From: Streptomyces sp. NRRL S-118
GTDB taxonomy: Bacteria > Actinomycetota > Actinomycetes > Streptomycetales > Streptomycetaceae
DNA: 11,067 bases
Assembly (NCBI RefSeq): GCF_000716335.1
Contig: NZ_KL591038.1
Span: 1-11,067 of the forward strand
Direction of reading: 5' to 3'
Shown: positions 5,783 to 11,067 of the stretch, piece after piece
Numbering within the stretch: the stretch's first letter is position 1
How the letters are laid out: every line of letters starts with the position of its first letter
Notes under the pieces: model-generated
What the model was told of the DNA's origin: nothing
Database searches by the model: none
Seen by the model: the letters and a program-made list of their open reading frames with translations, nothing else
Made by a program: the position numbers and the translations under genes

Positions 5783-5973
5783 GGCGCCTCCCGGTGCTTT
5801 GCGCAGACGACGACAGGCCACACGCGGTCCTGCCCGGGGAGGGTGATGTGCCCGGCGGCGAACAGCTCGCCGAGGGTGGCGCCGCAGTGCCAGCACGCCT
5901 CACCGTGGAGGCGGACGATGCTCACCGCCTGGACAGGCGTGTCCTCACCGGGTGGTGCAGTCGTGTCGCTCAT
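5779..5973 (-). CDS. small zinc-knuckle protein, 64 aa
   Basis: This is the first gene after the XRE regulator. The ATG at 5973 has no Shine-Dalgarno; CAGTAT lies seven bases before it, as in leaderless transcripts. Alternative starts upstream (an ATG and a GTG between 5990 and 6000) are possible, but the palindrome at 6006-6024 suits a promoter just upstream of 5973. The product has a flexible start, then CWHC (Cys 27, 30), a short beta-like region, and CAKH (Cys 57, His 60), together a CxxC...CxxH zinc site. It ends four bases into the next gene, so the two are translationally coupled. Similar tiny proteins precede DUF6415 genes in Streptomyces, as I recall. Function unknown. Confidence 0.7.
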   Translation of the reverse strand: MSDTTAPPGEDTPVQAVSIVRLHGEACWHCGATLGELFAAGHITLPGQDRVWPVVVCAKHREAP

Positions 5974-6005
5974 GGCGGAGATACTGGCCCCGGCCATGGC
6001 CACAA

Positions 6006-6024
6006 GTGACACAACTTGTGTCAC
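6006..6024. promoter_or_regulatory. perfect 19-nt palindrome, probable regulator operator
   Basis: GTGACACAACTTGTGTCAC has two perfect 9-base arms around a single central base. It sits three bases beyond the stop of the XRE gene, in the 53-base gap before the zinc-protein genes. Its edge overlaps the expected -35 region of a promoter whose -10 would be CAGTAT (5981-5986, minus strand). A dimeric helix-turn-helix protein, most simply the XRE product encoded next to it, is the likely binder. Confidence 0.6.
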
Positions 6025-6026
6025 CG

Positions 6027-7205
6027 TCAGACAGCGCCCACCCACTCCGCAAACGCCGTGACGCTCTCGGCATCGGCGCGCTTCAGGCGCCGCAGCGTGG
6101 CCGCAGTCTCCCGGGCCCACGGGTGCTCGCGGGTGTGCTGAGGGGCGATCCGACGCGCCACCTTCAGCGACTCGAAGGCGTGATCCGTGCGGCCGGTCCA
6201 GAGCTGCGCGCGGGCGAGCTCGATGTAGAAGCCGGACCGCCGCTCGGCCGGCAGGTCGGTCGGGGGCTTCCACTCGCGGGCCACGGTGAGCGCGTCGGCC
6301 GCGTGGTCACCGCCGAGGCTCACCGCGACGGCCACGCGGTGGATCCGTACGGAGTCGGGGCCGAACGCGGTCCCCGCGTACACCGCTTCGGGGGCCCGCT
6401 CCGCCAGCGTGCCGGCCTCGCGCAGGTGCGCTCGGGCGGAGTCGGCGGCCTTCGCCCTGGCGGCGATGACGGCCGCCCGCATGTGCAGCGCGCCGCGGGC
6501 CGCCGCCGCAGGAGGGTTGTCCGGCGGCGGTGCCGCGTCGATGGCCATCTCCAGGGCGCGTTGCCCGGCGTCGTGCGCGCGGGCCGCGAAGAACGTCTCC
6601 GTGCGGACGTAGCTCACGACCGCCGGGAGTAGTGGGTCACCAGCGTGCGGGGCCGCCCAGCGCATGAGCTCGATCAGCCGCGCGGACAGGTCTCGGGCGC
6701 CGTGCTTGTACGCCACTGCGTCGGCGGACCGGGCGGCGGAGGTGAGCAGCCGGGCGGCTTCGGCTGTGTCCTGGCCGGTGGCCGTGTGGAACGCGGCGAG
6801 CGTGTCGGCCAGGAGCGTGGGCGCCGCCGTGACGAGTCGTACGTACTGCGAAGCGAGGCGCCACGCAGCGGCCTCGGCCACCGCCGCGCGCAGCTCGGCG
6901 AGCGACCGGCCCAGCACCCCGGCGGGAACGTCGTAGGCGGCGATCGCCGCCGACACCGCGGGCAGGGCGATCCGTACGCGGTCCTCGGACCGGTCGGGCC
7001 CAGCTTCGAGACGGCTCGGGTCGAGGGACAGGGCGGCCGCGATCCCGTCGAGCGCCTCGTCACTGGGGCGGCGCTGCCCCTGCTCGATCTTCCGCAGCAG
7101 GCTGGGGGAGATGTGCGCGGCGGCTGCGAGCTGCACCTGGGTCATGCGGCGTGCGCGGCGGGCCGTGGCGATGCGTGCGCCGACGTCGCGCATAGGGTCC
7201 GGCAT
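6027..7205 (-). CDS. XRE-family regulator with helical-repeat C-terminus, 392 aa
   Basis: Residues about 7-66 are a helix-turn-helix of the Xre/Cro type: ARIATARRARRMTQVQLA, then ISPSLLRKIEQGQRRPSDEA and ALSLDPSRL. From about 80 to 385 the protein is a run of alanine-rich helices, probably TPR-like repeats (AFESLKVARRIAPQHTREHP near the end), which may sense a ligand or partner. Such regulators of about 400 residues are common in Streptomyces and its integrative elements. The ATG at 7205 has no Shine-Dalgarno, but TACGCT lies six bases before it, as in a leaderless transcript; ATG 7193 is a second option. The HAD gene ends 29 bases upstream, and a palindrome lies just beyond the stop. Likely role: control of the zinc-protein genes. 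Confidence 0.8.
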   Translation of the reverse strand: MPDPMRDVGARIATARRARRMTQVQLAAAAHISPSLLRKIEQGQRRPSDEALDGIAAALSLDPSRLEAGPDRSEDRVRIALPAVSAAIAAYDVPAGVLGRSLAELRAAVAEAAAWRLASQYVRLVTAAPTLLADTLAAFHTATGQDTAEAARLLTSAARSADAVAYKHGARDLSARLIELMRWAAPHAGDPLLPAVVSYVRTETFFAARAHDAGQRALEMAIDAAPPPDNPPAAAARGALHMRAAVIAARAKAADSARAHLREAGTLAERAPEAVYAGTAFGPDSVRIHRVAVAVSLGGDHAADALTVAREWKPPTDLPAERRSGFYIELARAQLWTGRTDHAFESLKVARRIAPQHTREHPWARETAATLRRLKRADAESVTAFAEWVGAV

Positions 7206-7211
7206 ATGGGC

Positions 7212-7217
7212 AGCGTA
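7212..7217 (-). promoter_or_regulatory. -10-like hexamer of the XRE gene
   Basis: TACGCT (minus strand) stands six bases before the ATG at 7205, the same hexamer as before the HAD gene. CCTGAC lies 16 bases upstream as a possible -35. The regulator may thus have its own leaderless transcript. Confidence 0.35.
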
Positions 7218-7234
7218 CGCGCCGTGGCATGCCG

Positions 7235-7894
7235 TCAGGTAGCTGTGTCATCTCTCTCGGTGACGATGTCCACCAGGTCGTGAAGGCTGTGGATCGTGTA
7301 GTCCGCAGCCTCCTGGACCGCCGTATCGTCCGCCCACAGGTGACCCCACGGGCCCCGGCACAGGTGCGCGGTCAGCAACCCGGCCTCGGACGCCGGGAAG
7401 GTGTCGTTCACCGGGTGGTCGCCGACGTAGAGCGTCTCGTACGGCGCCGCCTTGCCGGCGTCGAGGACGCGGGCGAAGAAGTCGGGGTGAGGCTTCGCCA
7501 CCCCCCACTCATCCGAGGTGGCGAGGTAGTCGGCCGGCAGGTCCAGCTGGCGCAGCAGTGAACCGGCCTTGCGGGTCTGGTTGCCCGCGATGACTACGCG
7601 CACGCCAGCGTCGCGGAGGGCCGTGAGGGCTGGACGGACGTCGCTGTACAGGTCCGACTCCTCGAGTCGCTCGCCGCGGCCGGCGGCCTCGCGGGCCCGG
7701 TACTCGGCACCGAGGTCGAGGCCCGGCCGGACGAGGCGGAGAGCGTCAGCGTTGTCCCGGCCCTGCGCCGTGACGGCCCCGACCAGCGCGGACAGGGTGT
7801 GTCTCGGTACGCCCAGCCAGTCAGCCCAGGATGCCCAGTAGCGGTCATCGCGAACGAGCGTCTCGCCGATGTCGAGTGCGACTACGCGGATCAT
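7235..7894 (-). CDS. HAD-superfamily hydrolase, 219 aa
   Basis: The N-terminus VVALDIGETL gives the HAD nucleophile Asp 8. The usual second Asp (position +2) is Gly 10, as in some subfamilies that are not classical phosphatases. Motif II falls at VVIAGNQT (residues 100-107), with Ala-Gly in place of the usual Ser/Thr. Motif III is Lys 134 (GVAKPHPDFF), and motif IV is GDHPVND with Asp 159 and Asp 164. The region between residues 15 and 95 would form the cap. Length fits a single-domain HAD. The likely activity is a phosphatase or related hydrolase on a small cytoplasmic substrate, but the altered motifs leave it open. The ATG has TACGCT seven bases upstream and no ribosome binding site. It is the first gene of the operon leading into the XRE gene. 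Confidence 0.8.
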   Translation of the reverse strand: MIRVVALDIGETLVRDDRYWASWADWLGVPRHTLSALVGAVTAQGRDNADALRLVRPGLDLGAEYRAREAAGRGERLEESDLYSDVRPALTALRDAGVRVVIAGNQTRKAGSLLRQLDLPADYLATSDEWGVAKPHPDFFARVLDAGKAAPYETLYVGDHPVNDTFPASEAGLLTAHLCRGPWGHLWADDTAVQEAADYTIHSLHDLVDIVTERDDTAT

Positions 7895-7901
7895 GAGCCG
7901 C

Positions 7902-7907
7902 AGCGTA
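7902..7907 (-). promoter_or_regulatory. -10-like hexamer of the HAD gene
   Basis: TACGCT (minus strand) stands seven bases before the ATG at 7894, with no Shine-Dalgarno between. The spacing is that of leaderless actinobacterial promoters, whose -10 fits TANNNT. No good -35 is visible. Confidence 0.35.
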
Positions 7908-7930
7908 GACGGGCCGCGGGTACGCGAAAA

Positions 7931-8060
7931 GCGCCCCCGTCCGGCACGCAGGCGGTCCCCGTCGCAGCCGTGCCTGTCACGACGGCGACCAAGTTCGCGG
8001 GTACGGCCCGCGAGCGGAACGGCGTGCCGCTGTCGCTCGGCATCGCCGGCGCCAACAGCG
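7931..8060 (+). pseudogene. coding fragment, possibly from an insertion-sequence transposase
   Basis: One plus frame here has nearly all codons ending in G or C and reads APPSGTQAVPVAAVPVTTAT, then KFAGTARERNGVPLSLGIAG and ANS. The GVPLSLGIAGAN stretch resembles the core of IS5-like transposases (G.PL..G.SGAN..D), where a catalytic Asp follows shortly. Here the sequence stops at about 8060, where base composition changes abruptly. The upstream part does not match well, and the open frame continues into the antisense of the HAD gene. It is a fragment at best, of interest because it marks the left border of the low-GC segment. Confidence 0.35.
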
Positions 8061-8061
8061 A

Positions 8062-8802
8062 TTATTCCAACACATTCACGGGAGTCGACTCCCCCTCACT
8101 TATGCCTGACCGGCCGTCCGATGTAGGCCATTCTCCGTACCCGCTGTGAGTCGAACGCGCCCGAAGTGAATCTGCATGTAGTAGTACGATGCGAGCAATA
8201 GGCTGCTTTCGACGAATGGTCACGGTCGTAGTCGGCTTCATTGCCAAGCTGACACCATTCTCTGACATGCGATCAGTTGCTGAACTGCTCAACACGCCAG
8301 TCAGGATTTCCACACCTTCCATTGTCGTTTCGCCAGGAAGTACGAGCAGGAAGTAACCTTGAGGAATGTCGACAGACCAGCCAAGGCGCCATTCAACTGT
8401 ACCGACCCCATTAGGGAGAAACATGCTCTCCCATCCCTGGCCACCCTTAAACTGGTAGAGGTGGAGCCAGTTACTTTTCGCAGTTGCGATTTGAGACTTT
8501 CGCCGCAGCCAAAGCTCCGACAGATTGGTTACTTTTCCGATTTCTTGTGCTTCAGCAATCCCGTCGACTTCCACCTGCTCAAGCGGAGAGAAGGTAATGT
8601 CTACTGGGCTGCTTACGCGCCATCCCAGCTCCTGTCCCATAATCCACGGAGTGCAGTGTTCTGGAACGCGACTCGTCCGCACAAATCGGAAGTTGTCCTC
8701 GTATATTTGCGCGTCTTTGCGGCTCCCTGGTCTATCCACCTTATAGGCTTCAGGTTGAATGGCCCATGGGTAAAGAGATTTGAAGTGCACCTCAATTGGC
8801 AA
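8062..8802 (-). CDS. hypothetical protein, possibly DUF6065-like, 246 aa
   Basis: The start is TTG 8802, fixed by a perfect AAAGGAGG six bases upstream. GC content and third-position GC are well below those of the flanking genes. The protein is soluble, rich in beta-type sequence and tryptophan. Residues about 40-75 read VPEHCTPWIMGQELGWRVSS, then PVDITF. A central region has GTVEWRLGWSVDIPQGYFLL, then EGVEILTGVLSS, then a last strand set ending KQPIARIVLLHADS. The GW...SP, P.GY.LL and final PIA.I order recalls DUF6065 proteins; a dUTPase-like beta fold is a second idea. No active-site residues can be named. Downstream of the YVTN gene by about 250 bases, with a TATGAT (8907-8912, minus) between that could be a -10. 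Confidence 0.65.
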   Translation of the reverse strand: MPIEVHFKSLYPWAIQPEAYKVDRPGSRKDAQIYEDNFRFVRTSRVPEHCTPWIMGQELGWRVSSPVDITFSPLEQVEVDGIAEAQEIGKVTNLSELWLRRKSQIATAKSNWLHLYQFKGGQGWESMFLPNGVGTVEWRLGWSVDIPQGYFLLVLPGETTMEGVEILTGVLSSSATDRMSENGVSLAMKPTTTVTIRRKQPIARIVLLHADSLRARSTHSGYGEWPTSDGRSGISEGESTPVNVLE

Positions 8803-8808
8803 AGTGCG

Positions 8809-8816
8809 CCTCCTTT
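8809..8816 (-). promoter_or_regulatory. strong ribosome binding site deciding a TTG start
   Basis: AAAGGAGG (minus strand) is followed after six bases by TTG CCA ATT GAG. No ATG or GTG lies near, so TTG 8802 is the start. Confidence 0.65.
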
Positions 8817-9002
8817 AGTGACCTAATCCAGCCACCGGCGGCGTGACTTCGTGTGATGTCCCGCAATTCTCGGCTGAGGAAGAGGTTGTCTTGTCGTGTT
8901 GCAGGGATCATAGTGTTCGGAAACGTCCACCGCCGTCCGGAACGGTCCAGTTTCCTGGGTTAAATCCACACAGTTCCCAAGGCCGGTCATTCCGCTCACC
9001 GC

Positions 9003-9020
9003 TGGGCGCGCTGGCGCCCA
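9003..9020 (-). terminator. short hairpin after the YVTN gene
   Basis: TGGGCGC and GCGCCCA pair perfectly (7 bp) around GCTG, 36 bases after the stop of the YVTN gene. There is no T-run; it may be a weak terminator. Confidence 0.4.
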
Positions 9021-9055
9021 AGGAGTCACCATGCCGCGCTCAGCATAGACAGCTT

Positions 9056-10045
9056 TCAGGACCCGCCCAAATCCAGAACCGATACGCTACAGGAACCAGC
9101 ACCCACAGGAATCTCTCGATATCTCACCTCTTCAGAGGTTGTGATCTCAGACAAGTTCACCACCGTCAAGGAGTTTCGAGTGAAACTGAAACTGCTTTCA
9201 TTCGACGCCGGTCCGCGTTCGAAGACAGCGATGTACGCTCGGTCAGCCGAATCAACCGCTACACCGCGAGGTCCCGGCCCGACCGGAACCCGTCGGGTGA
9301 TCTGGAGGTCTCCGGTGCTAACGGCTAGCAACTCGGAAGTATTCTCCACTGTCACCAGGGCAAAATCCCCATCGGATGTGAAGGCGACGGCTCGGCTACC
9401 GATCGACCCAACCTCGACGGCATTGATCAAGCGCCGCTCAGAAACACTGAAGCGTGAGACATAGGCCGCGCGCGTGTTCGCCACCCAACCCACGTCAGAG
9501 TTCGGCTGCAGCCCAACACTATAAGGATGGGCCTCGTCGCCGATTTCGATCCTACTTACCTCACTAATTGATTGCACTTCACCGTCTTTGAGTGGCATGA
9601 GATCGAGTACCGAAACGTAGTGAGAGCCCCAGATGGCAACGAACGCCACATTTCCATCGGGCGTGACCGCCATGTGTCGTGGATCGCGCCCAACTGAGAC
9701 GCGATGTACAGTTTCGCGGGTTTCGAGATCCACAACAGCGATGTAATCGCCGCCAGACACGGAGACAAGAGCCCACCGATCCCCTGGAACGATTGCAAGT
9801 CCTCGAGGCGCCGGGCCAACTGAAATTCTAGACACTTCTACGTTGTTATGTGAGTTGATTTCGGAGATGGTGTCACCTGCGCAATTACATACATAGCCGC
9901 GCCCATCTTGGGTGAATTTCACGGCGCCACGAGGGGCGTTTCCTACGCGAATTTTTGCTTGCTGCTCAAACGATTTTCCGTCACTTGTCCGGCTTACCGT
10001 TAGCGTTCCGTCGTCGGTGTCCGTGGAGTAAATGTGTACCGCCAT
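9056..10045 (-). CDS. seven-bladed YVTN-type beta-propeller protein, 329 aa
   Basis: The ATG at 10045 follows TAGGAG by eight bases. The protein is built of about seven repeats of roughly 42 residues, each with V/I-G...P.R..A..PDG..A.V. The VG or IG pairs fall near residues 34, 76, 118, 168, 212, 255 and 314. Clear examples are VGNAPRGAVKFTQDGRGYV, VGRDPRHMAVTPDGNVAFVA and VGPGPRGVAVDSADRAYIA. This is the YVTN/YncE propeller family, mostly binding scaffolds and sometimes partners of redox or peptide-modifying enzymes. There is no signal peptide or lipobox, so it should be cytoplasmic, unlike many relatives. Codon use is of the lower-GC island type. The stop of a truncated gene lies 11 bases upstream, so it was probably the second gene of an operon. 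Confidence 0.8.
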   Translation of the reverse strand: MAVHIYSTDTDDGTLTVSRTSDGKSFEQQAKIRVGNAPRGAVKFTQDGRGYVCNCAGDTISEINSHNNVEVSRISVGPAPRGLAIVPGDRWALVSVSGGDYIAVVDLETRETVHRVSVGRDPRHMAVTPDGNVAFVAIWGSHYVSVLDLMPLKDGEVQSISEVSRIEIGDEAHPYSVGLQPNSDVGWVANTRAAYVSRFSVSERRLINAVEVGSIGSRAVAFTSDGDFALVTVENTSELLAVSTGDLQITRRVPVGPGPRGVAVDSADRAYIAVFERGPASNESSFSFTRNSLTVVNLSEITTSEEVRYREIPVGAGSCSVSVLDLGGS

Positions 10046-10056
10046 GACAGCATCTC

Positions 10057-10191
10057 CTACCGTGTTCCAGTATTACTTTTGAGGTATACCCGAACCGAGC
10101 GAAGATAATTGCGCAGCTCCTCGTCTTTCACTCGGCTGGCGTACCATTCCAGCCATCTTCGCCGCGGTGATGAGAACGCGTCAGCGCTCCG
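10057..10191 (-). pseudogene. 3' tail of a truncated gene upstream of the propeller gene
   Basis: One minus frame reads RSADAFSSPRRRWLEWYASR, then VKDEELRNYLRSVRVYLKSN, ending at a TAG 11 bases before the propeller ATG. Its codons (AAA, AAT, ACT, CTT, TAT) match the lower-GC island. The frame stays open to 10437, but upstream of about 10190 it is antisense to the DUF4913-like gene and loses sense. I read it as the last 40-45 codons of a gene cut by the right border of the island. Family not recognised; the tail is basic, helical and rich in aromatic residues. Confidence 0.4.
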
Positions 10192-10218
10192 GAGCGAAGC
10201 CGGCCTTAGGTTCTGTCC

Positions 10219-10613
10219 GTGGCCGACTGGCGGGCGGCCGGCCTCGGTTCCATCCTGCTGATCGATTCCCCGCAGTACGACGACGAGCTGCGCGCCCTGA
10301 TCGAGTGGGTTGAGGGGGTGCTTGTGCCCGGCTACCTGGGCGAACCCACGGCGGACAGCCGGTGGTGCCACCTGTGGTTCGAACACCCCGTCGCCCGTCT
10401 GCCCGCCCTGTGGCTGGCCTGGCAGGAGTGCACCCACTCCGCCACCTGAGCTACACCGGACCCTCGGTGTGGCACCGCGACCACCTCGATCCCTGCCTGC
10501 GAGAACTGCGCTCCTTCAGCGGCCCCTTCGCCGGATGTACCAAGGGCGAGCACCAAGTCCACCACCGCATGCCCGGCATGGTGCCCAGCGCCTGGCGTGA
10601 CGGCGGAGCGTGA
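10219..10613 (+). pseudogene. DUF4913-like protein gene with one frameshift
   Basis: Frame 1 from the GTG at 10219 reads IEWVEGVLVPGYLGEP, SRWCHLWFEHPVARLPALWL, AWQECTHSAT and a TGA at 10447. Frame 3 continues without a gap: LSYTGPSVWHRDHLDPCLRE, LRSFSGPFAGCTKGEH, MPGMVPSAWRDGGA to a stop at 10613. W-C-x2-W, HPxAxARLxALWxAW and WHRDHxDP are the hallmarks of DUF4913 proteins, found in actinobacterial plasmids and integrative elements. One extra C at the ACC of codon 76 would restore ACC CTG AGC and the full frame, so a single-base deletion (or a sequencing error) explains it. No ribosome binding site precedes the GTG, so the N-terminus may also be lost at the island border. Function of the family is unknown. 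Confidence 0.6.
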
Positions 10614-10728
10614 CCCGCCGCCCGCGGCCGCCCGGGGCGCCTTGGTGCGGCTGGCATGTTCCGCGCACCCTCGAGAACATCGTCGAGCGCGGGTCGGGCC
10701 GAGTGGGCGCGGTGCCGGCGCATGGCGG

Positions 10729-10824
10729 TTAGGTGTGAAGAGTGGCGATGGTGATGGCCACGGTGGCGGCGAGGGTGACGACAGCGGCGAAGGTGATGGC
10801 GGCGGAGTGGGTGGCGCCGTGGCG
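10729..10824 (-). pseudogene. 3' tail of a membrane-protein gene
   Basis: The GTG/GGC-rich stretch makes sense on the minus strand, where nearly every codon ends in C. It reads RHGATHSAAITFAAVVTLAA, then TVAITIATLHT and TAA, a membrane helix with a short end. The frame stays open upstream to about 10960 (VGEEGLRQVQADVEAAGVH), but there the plus-strand frame has the better third-position GC, so a junction near 10825 is likely. It could be the intact C-terminus of a longer minus-strand protein if the plus frame is spurious. Family not recognised. Confidence 0.4.
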
Positions 10825-11067
10825 ATGGACGCCCGCCGCCTCGACGTCGGCCTGCACCTGCCGCAGGCCTTCCTCACCGACGCCGCCCCCGACTACCTCC
10901 ACGACACCTAATGGGACCAGCCCACCGACGACTGGGCAGAAAAGGCATACGTCGAACTAGCCGAACGAGTCCACGGCAAACAGGCCCCCCTCAGCCGGGT
11001 CAGCCCCCGACCGCAACGACGCCCACCCGGCCCCTCCACAACTGCCGACGCCCCCACACCACGACCC
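10825..11067 (+). pseudogene. coding sequence with an in-frame TAA, partial at the window edge
   Basis: From ATG 10825 the frame has almost only C- or G-ending codons and reads MDARRLDVGLHLPQAFLTDA, APDYLHDT, then TAA at 10909-10911. It goes on in the same frame with WDQPTDDWAEKAYVELAERV and HGKQAPLSRVSPRP to the window edge. The region after the stop still looks coding, so the TAA is likely a nonsense mutation (a CAA or GAA codon would restore it). The ATG has no ribosome binding site and may not be the original start. Acidic helical product, family unknown. Confidence 0.4.

Noticed and set aside
5357..6061. Long plus-strand open frame (234 codons) across the zinc-protein genes
   Set aside because: It is antisense to three minus-strand genes with clear ribosome binding sites, overlapping starts and zinc motifs; it has no start signal or family features of its own.
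6645..7283. Plus-strand open frame (212 codons) across the XRE gene
   Set aside because: It is Gly/Arg-rich shadow sequence antisense to a well-formed helix-turn-helix regulator.
8823..9032. 69-codon minus frame between the propeller gene and the 246-aa protein gene, considered as a peptide precursor
   Set aside because: It has no ribosome binding site at its ATG, contains the hairpin at 9003-9020, and shows no leader/core pattern.
10210..10220. GGTTCTGTCCG at the right island border, reminiscent of insertion-sequence ends
   Set aside because: No inverted copy was found near 8060 and no target duplication is visible, so an element end cannot be supported.
10740..10824. Apparent simple GTG/GAT/GGC repeat
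   Set aside because: There is no fixed unit; the pattern is explained by alanine, threonine and isoleucine codons of a membrane helix on the minus strand.

Overview
The window is very GC-rich, with codons ending mostly in G or C, and it carries families typical of Streptomyces: an SCO2400-like zinc-ribbon protein, a DUF6415-like protein, a DUF4913-like protein and a long XRE/helical-repeat regulator. It reads as accessory DNA of a Streptomyces-like actinomycete (chromosome arm, integrated element or linear plasmid). Recognition of families rests on motifs read by eye; no search was run. No tRNA, rRNA or CRISPR array was seen.

Layout. 1-480: a short hypothetical gene closed by a perfect 13-bp hairpin. 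600-2260: a decayed stretch with one open 5' gene segment (615-1127), its frameshifted continuation, a coiled-coil-like segment that loses its frame near 1815, and an antisense scrap resembling an IS110 transposase. 2525-3367: a membrane-anchored zinc-ribbon protein of the SCO2400 type with an unusual C-terminus. 3370-4530: unnamed fragments joined head to tail, two adjacent palindromes, and a minus-strand small membrane protein that runs antisense into them. 4666-4986: a weak hypothetical gene.

The best preserved block is 5136-7894 on the minus strand, read in this order: HAD-like hydrolase, XRE regulator with a long helical C-terminus, then three small proteins with Cys/His zinc-knuckle patterns, the middle one fused to a DUF6415-like domain. 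The last two junctions are 4-bp start/stop overlaps. A perfect 19-nt palindrome lies in the only sizeable internal gap, just before the zinc-protein genes, and a perfect 14-bp hairpin follows the last stop. It looks like a self-contained regulated operon. Several of its genes lack a Shine-Dalgarno and have a TANNNT-like hexamer 6-7 nt before the start, which suggests leaderless transcripts.

8060-10200 has clearly lower GC and different codon use and is probably imported. It holds the 3' tail of a broken gene, a complete seven-bladed YVTN-type propeller gene and a protein that may be DUF6065-like, all on the minus strand. It abuts a possible transposase fragment on the left and a DUF4913-like pseudogene on the right. 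The right end (10219-11067) is again high-GC wreckage: a one-base frameshift in the DUF4913 gene, a minus-strand membrane-helix tail and a plus-strand gene with an in-frame stop.
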